64,000 nucleotides of DNA. Origin: Streptomyces sp. WZ.A104. GTDB taxonomy: Bacteria; Actinomycetota; Actinomycetes; Streptomycetales; Streptomycetaceae. Position numbers and translations under genes: made by a program. Below, one piece after another: positions 26,233 to 34,411 of the stretch. Location of the stretch: NCBI RefSeq assembly GCF_002382885.1, contig NZ_NWVL01000015.1:54445-118444 (forward strand), read 5' to 3'. The stretch's first letter is position 1. Every line of letters begins with the position of its first letter. Below the pieces are notes generated by a model, which saw only the letters and a list, made by a program, of their open reading frames with translations, was not told the origin of the DNA and made no database searches.

Positions 26233-27224
26233 GGAACGACCGCTACCTTCAGCGTGCGGTGCGGCGGACCGTCGTACGGGGCCTGCTCGCCGTCCGGGTA
26301 GAGCGCGCGGCTGGCAGACAGCTGCTCCATCGCCTTGGGCAGGTCCTCCAGCGGGTAGGTGTGCGTCAGGAGCTCCGGGAGGTACAGCTCCCTGGACCGT
26401 ACGAGCCGTTCGGCGGTGGCGAGGGCTTCCGCCCGTGCGGTGTCGAGGGGCTCGGCGGAGCTGTGGACCCGCAGCCCCTTGCGCTCCCAGGTGACCAGGT
26501 CGAGGGTGACGTGGGTGTCCACGTGGTGGGTGCCGAGCATCACCACGAGCCCGTTCTGCCGTACGAGGTCGACGCAGGCGTTGAGCGTCGTCGGCGTGCC
26601 CACCGCGTCGATCGCCACGTCGACACCGTCCGCGACCTCCCGCAGCGCGGCGGCGCTGCCGTCGACCCGGCGGGTGGTGTCAGCGCCGAGGAGGGCCGAC
26701 CGGTCCAGGCGCCAGTCGTCCAGGTCGACGGCGGTGATGCGGGAGGCCCCGCGCAGCGCCGCCATCCGCAGCGCCATCAGGCCGACCGGGCCCTGGCCGA
26801 TGACCGCGACCCGGTCCCCGAGCCGCACCCCCCGGGTGGCGTGGACGGCCAGGGGCAGCAGTTGCAGGATCGCGCCCTGCTCGAAGGGCACCTCGTCCGG
26901 GAGGAGCCCCACGGCTATCTCGCGGGCCAGCGCGAAGTCGGCGTACCCGGTGGTCAGCGGGGTGCGGACGAAGACGCGCCGCCCCGGTGCCACGCGGGTG
27001 ACGCCGGGGCCGACCGCCTCGACGACCCCGGCGACCTCATGGCCGAAACAGCCCTGGGCACAGTGCTCGCGCTCCCCGTAGTAGTGGTAGTACGCCAGGT
27101 CACTGCGGTTGCAGACCGTGCAGGCCCGCACCCGTACCAGGACCTCCAGCGGCCCCGGCACCGGCACCGGGGCATCGGTGACCAGGCGGATGTCGCGCCT
27201 GCCGACGAGCTCATACCGTCGCAT
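26229..27224 (-). CDS. Zinc-dependent medium-chain dehydrogenase
   Basis: This 331-residue MDR protein is unusual at the catalytic zinc. VRACTVCNRSDLAYY carries the Cys, and CFGHEVAGVVEAVGPGVTRV the GHE motif. The usual structural-zinc cysteine cluster is not evident. The cofactor site is RVAVIGQGPVGLMALRMAAL. It resembles the sorbitol/threonine-dehydrogenase-like enzymes used on sugars and cyclitols. The gene overlaps the MFS gene by 14 bases and the Gfo/Idh gene by 4, forming a three-gene minus operon that converges on the right arm. Paired dehydrogenases suggest oxidation and reduction of a sugar or inositol unit. Confidence 0.85.
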   Translation of the reverse strand: MRRYELVGRRDIRLVTDAPVPVPGPLEVLVRVRACTVCNRSDLAYYHYYGEREHCAQGCFGHEVAGVVEAVGPGVTRVAPGRRVFVRTPLTTGYADFALAREIAVGLLPDEVPFEQGAILQLLPLAVHATRGVRLGDRVAVIGQGPVGLMALRMAALRGASRITAVDLDDWRLDRSALLGADTTRRVDGSAAALREVADGVDVAIDAVGTPTTLNACVDLVRQNGLVVMLGTHHVDTHVTLDLVTWERKGLRVHSSAEPLDTARAEALATAERLVRSRELYLPELLTHTYPLEDLPKAMEQLSASRALYPDGEQAPYDGPPHRTLKVAVVP

Positions 27225-28602
27225 GGTTCTTCTTCTCCTCCGTGTGCGGCACCGCGATTCTGCGGGCGATCGGAACGGCCGCGGCGGCGACCGCGAGGGC
27301 GGTGCCGAAGACCGCCGCGAAGGCTGTCGCGTCCTGGCCCGCGCTCACGTGCGCCGCGTTGAACAGCGCCCCGCACAGGCCCACGAGCAGCACGCTGGAC
27401 AGACTGTCGGACAACTGGAGCGAGGCCGAGTTCCGGCCCTGCTCGTCGACGGGAGAGTGTTCGAGCGTGAGGACGCCGACGCCGGGCAGCAGGAGCCCCA
27501 TGCCGAACCCGGCGACCAGGAGCCCGACGGCGACGGTCACCGCGGGCATCGCCCGCAGCGCCCCGCTCAGGGTCACGGCCGCGCCCGCCGCGTGGATCAG
27601 CGCGCCGGCCAGGACGACCCGCTCGCGCGGCCAGGGCAGCCGGGGGTGCCCCTGGAGCCAGGAGGCGGCGAACCAGGTGAGGGCCGCCCCGGTGAGCGAC
27701 ATCCCGGCGGCACCCGGCGACCACTGGCGTTCGTTGACCAGCATCAGCGGGATGTAGGTCTCGACGGTGAAGTACACCCCGGCCGAGACGCCGCGCAGCA
27801 GCACCAGCGACGGGATGCCGCGCCCCGCCCGCAGCGTGCGCGCGGGCAGCAGCGGGCGCAGCCACACCACCAGCAGGACCAGCCCGGCGGCCACCGCGAC
27901 CAGACGGTGCAGGCCCGACTGGGACCCGGCGTACTGCAACAGCCCCGCCCCCAGGGCGACGGCCAGTGCGGGCATCGCGCGCAGCCCGCCCGGCTTCTCG
28001 CCGTCCTCGTCCCCGGCGGGCCGCAGCCGCCCCAGCGGACCGGCCAGCAGCGCCAGGGAGAGCAGCCCCAGGACCGCGATGCCGTGGAACACCCAGTGCC
28101 AGGAGAGGCGTTGGGCGACCGCCCCGGCGATCGGCGGGCCCACCATGGAGGGAACGATCCAGCACGCGGTGATCAGCGAGAACATCCGGGGCCGCAGCGC
28201 CGACGGATAGGCGCGCCCCACGACCACGTACAGCGCGACGGTGACCGCACCGCCGCCGAGACCCTGCACGTACCGCCCCAGCAGAAAGGGAACGATCGAT
28301 TCCGCGAGGCCGGAGACCAGCGCACCGCCGGAGAAGAGGGCCAGCCCGGCGCAGAGCGCGGGAGCGGGACCCCGGCGGTCGGACCAGCCGCCCGCGAGCA
28401 CGGTCCCCACGATGCCGGTGGTGAGGAATCCGCCGAACGCCAGTGAATACAGGCCGAGTCCGTCCAGATCCTGCACAGCGATCGGCATCACCGTGCTCAG
28501 CGCCAGACCGGCGAACGCGACCAGGACGAAGGTGCTGCTCACCGCGAGCGTGCGGGCCCGGTAGGGGCGGGAGAACACCCCGGGCGGGGCCGGTGCGGTC
28601 AT
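27211..28602 (-). CDS. MFS efflux transporter
   Basis: This 463-residue protein has 12-14 hydrophobic helices. The N-terminal half carries AGGWSDRRGPAPALCAG (loop 2-3 motif) and LLGRYVQGLGGGAVTVALYV (motif C-like), typical of drug-efflux MFS proteins. It heads the three-gene minus operon with the two dehydrogenases. The upstream 295-base gap to the hexosaminidase gene holds its promoter. It is the third MFS gene in the locus and probably exports the final product; substrate unknown. Confidence 0.86.
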   Translation of the reverse strand: MTAPAPPGVFSRPYRARTLAVSSTFVLVAFAGLALSTVMPIAVQDLDGLGLYSLAFGGFLTTGIVGTVLAGGWSDRRGPAPALCAGLALFSGGALVSGLAESIVPFLLGRYVQGLGGGAVTVALYVVVGRAYPSALRPRMFSLITACWIVPSMVGPPIAGAVAQRLSWHWVFHGIAVLGLLSLALLAGPLGRLRPAGDEDGEKPGGLRAMPALAVALGAGLLQYAGSQSGLHRLVAVAAGLVLLVVWLRPLLPARTLRAGRGIPSLVLLRGVSAGVYFTVETYIPLMLVNERQWSPGAAGMSLTGAALTWFAASWLQGHPRLPWPRERVVLAGALIHAAGAAVTLSGALRAMPAVTVAVGLLVAGFGMGLLLPGVGVLTLEHSPVDEQGRNSASLQLSDSLSSVLLVGLCGALFNAAHVSAGQDATAFAAVFGTALAVAAAAVPIARRIAVPHTEEKKNHATV

Positions 28603-28790
28603 GACGTTTCCGTGGCGGCTTGCATGATCGTCCCCCGTCGCCTGAAGTGGAGCACCGGGAGGCTTGCACAGGCCCCCGATGGCGTCAACCCGTATCGATC
28701 AACAGCGCAAAAGGACATGACGACCCATCAGGCAGTGTGGACGGGAAGGGGAAACCCGCGGGTCAGCCGCCGCTTCGGCGAACGGTTGCC

Positions 28791-28820
28791 TTGACACTGA
28801 AGATTGGTATAGGCCAACAT
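28791..28820 (+). promoter_or_regulatory. dre-like (DasR) operator over the hexosaminidase promoter
   Basis: attggtataggccaac (28803-28818) fits the Streptomyces dre consensus, an imperfect palindrome TGGTCTAGACCA. It overlaps a promoter with TTGACA at 28791-28796 and CAACAT at 28815-28820 (18-base spacing). DasR, the GlcNAc-responsive GntR repressor, is known to control N-acetylglucosamine genes, matching the gene downstream. Confidence 0.65.
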
Positions 28821-28897
28821 CCCCTTCATCCTGCACCATTGCCGCGGGGGTACGCATTTCCCTCGGCCCCGCATCGTGCCCGAGCTTGAGGATCTTC

Positions 28898-30412
28898 ATG
28901 GCAGAGAACAGCCACCCCGCCCTCATGAGGCTGGCCAACTCCGTGCTCCAGCCGGGCTTCGTCGGGACCACCGCACCGGACTGGCTGCTCCGCAGGGTCG
29001 GCGAAGGCCTCGGCTCCGTCGTCCTGTTCGGGCGCAACATCGAGACGCCCGAGCAGGTCGCCGCGCTCACCGCGTCGCTGCGCGCCGAGAACCCCGACCT
29101 GATCGTCGCCATCGACGAGGAGGCGGGCGACGTCACCCGCCTCGAAGCGCGCGACGGCTCCTCCTGGCCCGGCAACCTCGCCCTCGGCGCCATCGACGAC
29201 ATCGACCTCACCGAGCAGGTCGCCCGCGACATCGGCCGGGCTCTGCGCGAGGTCGGCGTCTCGCTGAACTACGCGCCCAGCGCCGACGTGAACTCCAACC
29301 CGATGAACCCGGTGATCGGCGTCCGCTCCTTCGGCCCGCGCACCGAGGTCGTCTCCCGCCACACCGCCGCCTGGATCCGCGGCCTCCAGTCCGCCGGTGT
29401 CGCCGCCTGCGCCAAGCACTTCCCCGGCCACGGCGACACCAACGTCGACTCCCACCACGGTCTGCCGCGGGCCGGGGCGGACGCCTCCGTGATCGCCCGG
29501 ACCGCCCTGCCGCCGTTCATCGCGGCCATGGAAGCGGGTGTCCGCACGGTCATGACCGCGCACATGCTCACCCCGGCGTACGACGGCGAGCTGCCCGCCA
29601 CCCTCAGCCAGAAGATCATCAACGACCTGCTCCGCGACGAACTCGGCTTCACCGGCCTGGTCGTGACCGACGGCATCGAGATGGGCGCCGTCTCCGACCG
29701 CTACGGCATCGCGGGCGCGACCGTGAAGGCCGTGGCCGGGGGCTGCGACGCGGTGTGCGTCGGCGGCGAGAGCGCCGAGGAGTCCACCACCGTCGAGCTG
29801 GCCGACGCGATCGTGCGCGCCGTCCTGGACGGCACCATTCCCGAGGAGCGGCTGACCGAAGCGGCCTCCCGCGTACAGGACTTCGCCGCCTGGTCCGCCA
29901 AGCTGGCCCGGGACGCCGCCCCCGACGGCCGGACCGCCGGCATCGGCCTGGTGGCCGCCCGGCGCGCGGTCACCGTCCACCGCAACCAGGACGCCCGGGC
30001 CGATTTCCCGCTCGTGGGGGACGCCCACGTGGTCGAGCTGTCCCCCGTGACGAACCTCGCCATCGACGGCTCCACCCCGTGGGGCGTGGCCGGGCCGCTG
30101 CGCGCGCTGCGGCCCGGCACCACGTCCGTACGCCTCGGCGAGTCGGAACTCCGGAGCGAGAAGGACCTGCTGGACCGGGCCGCGCTCGCACCCGCCACCG
30201 GACGCGCGCTGGTCGTCGTGGTGCGCGACGCGGCCCGCTACGGCTGGATGTCGCAGGCCCTGACCGGTCTCCTGCGCCACCGCCCGGACGCGCTGGTCGT
30301 CGAGATGGGCGTGCCCGGCGGCGACCGCCCGGGGGCCGTGCACGTGACGACGCACGGCGCGACCCGGGTCTCCGGCATCGCCGCCGCCGAACTCCTGGCC
30401 GGCGCGGGCTGA
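28898..30412 (+). CDS. nagZ: Family 3 beta-N-acetylhexosaminidase (NagZ-like)
   Basis: GH3 enzyme of 504 residues. KHFPGHGDTNVDSHHGLP contains the Asp-His acid/base pair typical of the NagZ branch, and FTGLVVTDGIEMGAV the nucleophile Asp. VAIDEEAGDVTRLE and NYAPSADVNSNP are also family hallmarks. It releases GlcNAc from peptidoglycan or chitin fragments. There is no signal peptide, so it acts in the cytoplasm. I use ATG 28898 (GAGG 7 bases upstream); TTG 28886 is a weaker alternative. A C-terminal domain of about 150 residues follows the barrel. The dre-like site upstream indicates GlcNAc-responsive control. Confidence 0.9.
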   Translation: MAENSHPALMRLANSVLQPGFVGTTAPDWLLRRVGEGLGSVVLFGRNIETPEQVAALTASLRAENPDLIVAIDEEAGDVTRLEARDGSSWPGNLALGAIDDIDLTEQVARDIGRALREVGVSLNYAPSADVNSNPMNPVIGVRSFGPRTEVVSRHTAAWIRGLQSAGVAACAKHFPGHGDTNVDSHHGLPRAGADASVIARTALPPFIAAMEAGVRTVMTAHMLTPAYDGELPATLSQKIINDLLRDELGFTGLVVTDGIEMGAVSDRYGIAGATVKAVAGGCDAVCVGGESAEESTTVELADAIVRAVLDGTIPEERLTEAASRVQDFAAWSAKLARDAAPDGRTAGIGLVAARRAVTVHRNQDARADFPLVGDAHVVELSPVTNLAIDGSTPWGVAGPLRALRPGTTSVRLGESELRSEKDLLDRAALAPATGRALVVVVRDAARYGWMSQALTGLLRHRPDALVVEMGVPGGDRPGAVHVTTHGATRVSGIAAAELLAGAG

Positions 30413-30435
30413 CCGGGGCGGCCCTAGGGCCGGGG

Positions 30436-31182
30436 CTACCCGGCGACGCGGGCCGACGCCGCCAGGCGGAAACCGACTCCGATGGTGGCCAGGTCCTTCT
30501 CGTAGGCGCCGTGGCGGCGGGCGCAGCGGGCCAGGTCCACGTCGTGGCGGAACGCGCCGCCGCGGGTGATGTGGGGGTCGAAGGCCCAGTCCTCGACCTG
30601 CGGCACGTCCGCGGGGGCGCCGGGGTAGGGGGCGTACAGCGTGGAGGTCCACTCGTCGGCGTTGCCCGCCATGTCCAGGACGCCGAAGGGGCTGGCCCCC
30701 TCGGGGAACGAGCCGACCGGGGTGGTCGTGCCGAGGCCGAGGTCCACCAGGTTGGCCAGCCCCGTGCGGTACTCGTCGCCCCAGGGGAACTCCCGGCCGT
30801 CGTCCCCGCGTGCGGCCCGCTCCCACTCGTCCTCCGTGGGCAGCCGGACGCCCGGGTCACCGGTCCGCTCGCCCAGCCAGCGGCAGTAGGCGCTCGCCTC
30901 GTCCCAGCTCACGCCGATGACCGGATGGTCCTCGGGGCCCCGGGGAGCGGGCCTGCCGGTGGCGGCGGCGAAGAGGGCCCACTGACCGGCGGTGACCTGG
31001 GTACGGGCGATCCGGAAGGCGGGGACGCGGAGCTCGGCGCTCGGAGCCTCCTTGCGGTACCACGCCTCCGGCACCCGGGTGCCGGCATAGCGCTCGGCCA
31101 CCAGCGCGATGTCATCGGCCGGGGTGCCCCGCCGGAGCACTCCGGCCGGAATCTCCACCCAGTCCACCGGTGCGATCTGCAT
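30436..31182 (-). CDS. SUMF1/formylglycine-generating-enzyme-fold protein without the cysteine pair
   Basis: This 248-residue protein has the full FGE fold markers: VDWVEIPAGVLRRGT, YWASQ-like FRIARTQVTAGQWALF, VIGVSWDEASAYCRWLG, VRLPTEDEWERAARG, FPWGDE and GVLDMAGNADEWT. The end ITRGGAFRHDVDLARCARR retains only one of the two active-site cysteines of true formylglycine-generating enzymes, so sulfatase activation is unlikely. SUMF1-fold relatives include EgtB/OvoA-type and other small-molecule oxidases. As I recall, the toxoflavin operon also has a SUMF1-like protein (ToxD), so a link to the metabolite locus 2 kb away is possible. It converges on the hexosaminidase gene. Confidence 0.85.
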   Translation of the reverse strand: MQIAPVDWVEIPAGVLRRGTPADDIALVAERYAGTRVPEAWYRKEAPSAELRVPAFRIARTQVTAGQWALFAAATGRPAPRGPEDHPVIGVSWDEASAYCRWLGERTGDPGVRLPTEDEWERAARGDDGREFPWGDEYRTGLANLVDLGLGTTTPVGSFPEGASPFGVLDMAGNADEWTSTLYAPYPGAPADVPQVEDWAFDPHITRGGAFRHDVDLARCARRHGAYEKDLATIGVGFRLAASARVAG

Positions 31183-31677
31183 CGTTCCTCCTCGGCCAGG
31201 CCAGTGAGGCCACCATGATCGCCGGTATGCGCCCAGGAGTCATCGGCCCAGGGGCGGAGACCCACAGGGACCGGAGAACCAGGACCCGGGCACGAGGAGG
31301 TGCCCGGGTCCCGGCGAGTAGGTCGGGGGAAGCGGCATCGGGGGGACAAGCCGCTTCCCCCGGCGGGAACAGGGCCTGCCGGCCCCCGCCGCGGTCAGGG
31401 GGTATCGCGCGGCGGGGACCCGCAGAGAGGCCCCGTTCCGGCCCTCCGGTTCCTGCCGGTCCGTCGGGCTCGGTATCCATCCTGCCGCGCACCACCGGGC
31501 CGTACGGGCGGGCAAAAGGCCTCGATGGCCGGGCCGTAGGTCCTTAAAGGCCGCGTCAGTGATCGGGCCGACGGCGGGAAGCGGCCACGGGATACGGCCA
31601 AACGTGCGGATACAATCGCCCGATCGCACAGGGCTGCGGGCGGGGCACCGGCGGGGTCTACGGGGAGGCAAGGACAA
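31183..31677. other. 495-base gap with two strong hairpins
   Basis: No credible gene is seen. Two perfect stems stand in tandem: gacccgggcac/gtgcccgggtc (31283-31310) and gggggaagcggc/gccgcttccccc (31325-31361). They lie between divergent genes, so they may block read-through or form a 5' leader structure. A TACAAT at 31611-31616 may be the -10 box for the small membrane gene at 31678. Confidence 0.6.
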
Positions 31678-31842
31678 GTGGCGCAAGCGAAGAAGATCGC
31701 GCTCTACATACTGGTGGTCTTCGTGCTGTACACGATCATCACCTCACCCAAGCGGTCCGCCGAGCTCGTGGGGGTAGGGTTCGAGGGCGTTTCCAGCGCC
31801 GCCCAGAGCGTCGGCGACTTCATGACCGAACTGGTCAAGTAG
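31678..31842 (+). CDS. 54-residue membrane protein
   Basis: A short gene starting at GTG 31678 with a purine-rich RBS (gaggcaagga). One transmembrane segment (IALYILVVFVLYTIITSP, residues about 7-24) follows a basic start (VAQAKK). An amphipathic Gly/Ser-rich tail ends FMTELVK. Small proteins of this type are widespread in Streptomyces, and the look (PKRSAELVGVGF) recalls a conserved actinobacterial family. Function unknown. The Dabb gene starts 44 bases downstream and may be co-transcribed. Confidence 0.7.
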   Translation: MAQAKKIALYILVVFVLYTIITSPKRSAELVGVGFEGVSSAAQSVGDFMTELVK

Positions 31843-31885
31843 CTCAAGCAGCCCACGTAGAGAAGAAGCGGGAATAGGGATAGCC

Positions 31886-32179
31886 ATGATCCGCCACCTG
31901 GTCCTTTTCAAGCTCAACGAGGGCGTCGAGCGCGACGACCCGCGGGTGGTCGTCGGCGACCGGGCCTTCCGCGAGCTGGCGGGACAGATCCCCGAGCTGG
32001 AGTTCTGGGAGTGCGCCTGGAACATCACCGACCGGCCGATCGCGTACGACTACGCCATCAACTCCGCCGTCGCCGACGAGGACGCCCTCAAGCGCTACAT
32101 CGAGCACCCGGCCCACCAGGCGGCCGCGGGACAGTGGCGGGAATTCGCCACTTGGGTGATCGCGGACTACCCCTTCTGA
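31886..32179 (+). CDS. Dabb-family (stress-responsive alpha/beta barrel) protein
   Basis: The 97-residue protein begins MIRHLVLFKLNEGV and ends with YIEHPAHQAAAGQW, the two most conserved parts of the Dabb (dimeric alpha/beta barrel) domain. Members are small dimers, some of them cyclases or hydroxylases and many uncharacterised. No catalytic claim can be made here. It ends just before a clear terminator and the two sigma-factor genes. Confidence 0.88.
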   Translation: MIRHLVLFKLNEGVERDDPRVVVGDRAFRELAGQIPELEFWECAWNITDRPIAYDYAINSAVADEDALKRYIEHPAHQAAAGQWREFATWVIADYPF

Positions 32180-32215
32180 CCGCTCCCCGCCCCCGGCCCG
32201 CCCCGGCCGCGTCGA

Positions 32216-32243
32216 CCCCTCGCCGTTCAGGCGGGGGGTTTTG
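32216..32243 (+). terminator. Rho-independent terminator after the Dabb gene
   Basis: cccctcgcc (32216-32224) pairs with ggcggggg (from 32230) and is followed by tttt. Confidence 0.75.
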
Positions 32244-32332
32244 TCGTGCGATTAATTGGTTTACGGGGTCAACACGGTGTTTTGCGGTGCTTGCACACAG
32301 TGGACATGTCTTGTGATGCTATGACCGCTTTT

Positions 32333-32359
32333 GACGGATGAGTTGACCGTAGTTGACCG
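32333..32359 (+). repeat. Three helically phased TTGAC repeats before the sigma gene
   Basis: ttgacgg (32333), ttgaccg (32343) and ttgaccg (32353) recur every 10 bases, ending 18 bases before the ATG at 32378. The one-turn spacing suggests a protein-binding array or stacked -35 elements. Confidence 0.5.
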
Positions 32360-32377
32360 CAAAGGGGTGGCGTCACC

Positions 32378-33247
32378 GTGCCGGCCAGTACAGCGCCTCA
32401 AGTGCCTCCCCAGAACGTCCAGACCGAGGACCTCCAGGACGTCCAGACCGAGACCCCGGATCCCTCCGTCACCCCCGCCAGAGCCCGCGGCGCGGACACC
32501 CGGGCGCTCACCCAGGTCCTCTTCGGCCAGCTCAAGGACCTGGAGCCGGGCACCCCGGAACACCGCCGGGTCCGGGCCGCCCTCATCGAGGCCAACCTCC
32601 CCCTCGTCCGGTACGCCGCGGCGCGGTTCCGCAGCCGCAACGAACCGATGGAGGACGTCATCCAGGTCGGCACCATCGGCCTGATCAACGCGATCGACCG
32701 GTTCGATCCGGAGCGCGGGGTCCAGTTCCCCACCTTCGCGATGCCCACCGTCGTCGGCGAGATCAAACGTTACTTTCGCGACAACGTGCGCACCGTCCAC
32801 GTCCCCCGTCGGCTGCACGAGCTCTGGGTCCAGGTCACCGGCGCCACCGAGGACCTGACGACCGCTCACGGCCGCTCCCCGACCACCGGCGAGATCGCCG
32901 AGCGGCTGAAGATCTCCGAGGACGAGGTACTGGCCTGCATCGAGGCCGGACGCTCCTACCACGCGACCTCGCTGGAGGCGGCCCAGGAGGGCGACGGACT
33001 GCCCGGCCTCCTCGACCGGCTCGGCTACGAGGACCCCGCGCTCGCGGGCGTCGAGCACCGCGACCTCGTACGCCACCTCCTCGTCCAGCTCCCCGAGCGC
33101 GAGCAGCGCATCCTTCTCCTGCGCTACTACAGCAACTTGACGCAGTCCCAGATCAGCGCGGAGCTGGGCGTCTCGCAGATGCACGTGTCAAGGCTCCTGG
33201 CCCGAAGTTTCGCCCGACTGAGATCCGCAAACAGGATCGAGGCGTAA
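32378..33247 (+). CDS. sigF: SigB/SigF-family RNA polymerase sigma factor
   Basis: A 289-residue group 3 sigma factor without region 1.1. Region 2 contains [20 protein letters not shown] and [20 protein letters not shown]. Region 3 is [14 protein letters not shown] and region 4 ends in [20 protein letters not shown]. The first 40 residues are a variable Gln/Pro/Thr-rich leader. In S. coelicolor sigF and sigN are adjacent, and the nearby MarR gene lies on the sigN side. By that order this one would be sigF (spore maturation). The symbol rests on remembered synteny. Activity is usually held by an anti-sigma factor, none of which is adjacent. Confidence 0.85.
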   Translation: MPASTAPQVPPQNVQTEDLQDVQTETPDPSVTPARARGADTRALTQVLFGQLKDLEPGTPEHRRVRAALIEANLPLVRYAAARFRSRNEPMEDVIQVGTIGLINAIDRFDPERGVQFPTFAMPTVVGEIKRYFRDNVRTVHVPRRLHELWVQVTGATEDLTTAHGRSPTTGEIAERLKISEDEVLACIEAGRSYHATSLEAAQEGDGLPGLLDRLGYEDPALAGVEHRDLVRHLLVQLPEREQRILLLRYYSNLTQSQISAELGVSQMHVSRLLARSFARLRSANRIEA

Positions 33248-33336
33248 CCGGAACGGGTAGACCGTCCAGAGAGAAGTTCTGACGGCACAAAAGCCCTGCA
33301 CCCCCTGTTTCCAGGGCGGATTCGGCGCTGACTTGT

Positions 33337-33371
33337 CGACATGTCACTACAGCGCGTTGCCGACATGTGAC
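33337..33371 (+). repeat. Pair of cgacatgtSac repeats upstream of the second sigma gene
   Basis: cgacatgtcac (33337-33347) and cgacatgtgac (33361-33371) lie 24 bases apart in the 234-base gap between the two sigma genes. Each contains the palindrome acatgt. They are possible operator half-sites. Confidence 0.45.
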
Positions 33372-33481
33372 ATTCTGCTCGAAGCGCGTTTGCCGCAGCC
33401 CCGCCTCCGGTATTCAGGTGGAGGCTGCGTTCCTCCGATGGTCGCGGCCACCGCGACCGTCCGCGACCTCAAGGGGGTGGC

Positions 33482-34348
33482 ATGTCCGCAGAACAGGGCA
33501 GCTCGAAGGTGCTCACGCTCACGAAGAGCGTGCCGGCACCCGCCGTGCTCACCAGCTCGCCGGAAGCCATCGACACCCGCACTCTCTCCCGCTCCCTGTT
33601 CCTGCGGCTCGCCGCGCTCGGTCCCGCCTCGGGTCCCGAGGGAACGGACAGCCCGGAGCGGACCTACGTGCGGGACACACTGATCGAGCTCAACCTCCCG
33701 CTGGTGCGTTACGCCGCGGCGCGGTTCCGGAGCCGCAACGAACCGATGGAGGACATCGTCCAGGTCGGCACGATCGGCCTGATCAAGGCGATCGACCGGT
33801 TCGACTGCGAACGGGGCGTGGAGTTCCCCACGTTCGCGATGCCCACCGTCGTCGGCGAGATCAAGCGCTTCTTCCGCGACACCTCCTGGTCGGTCCGGGT
33901 CCCCCGGCGCCTCCAGGAGCTGCGGCTCGCGCTGACCAAGACCAGCGACGAGCTCGCCCAGAAGCTCGACCGCTCGCCGACCGTCCCGGAGCTCGCCCGC
34001 GCGCTCGGGGTCTCCGAGGAGGACGTGGTCGACGGTCTCGCCGTCGGCAACGCGTACACCGCCTCCTCGCTCGACTCCCCCTCGCCCGAGGACGACGGCG
34101 GCGAGGGCTCACTCGCCGACCGCCTCGGGTACGAGGACTCGGCGCTGGAGGGCGTGGAGTACCGCGAGTCGCTGAAGCCGCTGCTGGCCAAACTGGCCCC
34201 GCGCGAGCGCCAGATCATCATGCTGCGGTTCTTCGCGAACATGACGCAGTCGCAGATCGGCGAGGAGGTCGGCATCTCCCAGATGCACGTCTCCCGGCTG
34301 CTGACCCGTACGCTCGCGCAGCTCAGGGAAGGACTCATCGCCGACTGA
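33482..34348 (+). CDS. sigN: SigB/SigF-family RNA polymerase sigma factor (second copy)
   Basis: At 288 residues it is a clear paralogue of the preceding gene. [54 protein letters not shown] and [20 protein letters not shown] are shared almost block by block. The N-terminal 50 residues differ. The tandem pair probably arose by duplication and corresponds to the sigN/sigF pair of S. coelicolor, where SigN acts in early aerial development; the symbol is by remembered order only. It has its own upstream gap with repeats, so the two genes may be controlled separately. Confidence 0.85.
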   Translation: MSAEQGSSKVLTLTKSVPAPAVLTSSPEAIDTRTLSRSLFLRLAALGPASGPEGTDSPERTYVRDTLIELNLPLVRYAAARFRSRNEPMEDIVQVGTIGLIKAIDRFDCERGVEFPTFAMPTVVGEIKRFFRDTSWSVRVPRRLQELRLALTKTSDELAQKLDRSPTVPELARALGVSEEDVVDGLAVGNAYTASSLDSPSPEDDGGEGSLADRLGYEDSALEGVEYRESLKPLLAKLAPRERQIIMLRFFANMTQSQIGEEVGISQMHVSRLLTRTLAQLREGLIAD

Positions 34349-34411
34349 GCCCGTGGACCGATCCTGTTCATGAGGGTTCATATTTGACGGACCGTCAGCC
34401 ACACTGGCGCG

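Noticed and set aside
31170..31547. Coding frames in the 31.2-31.6 kb gap
   Set aside because: They are Arg/Gly/Pro-rich, cover two strong hairpins and have no RBS or domain.
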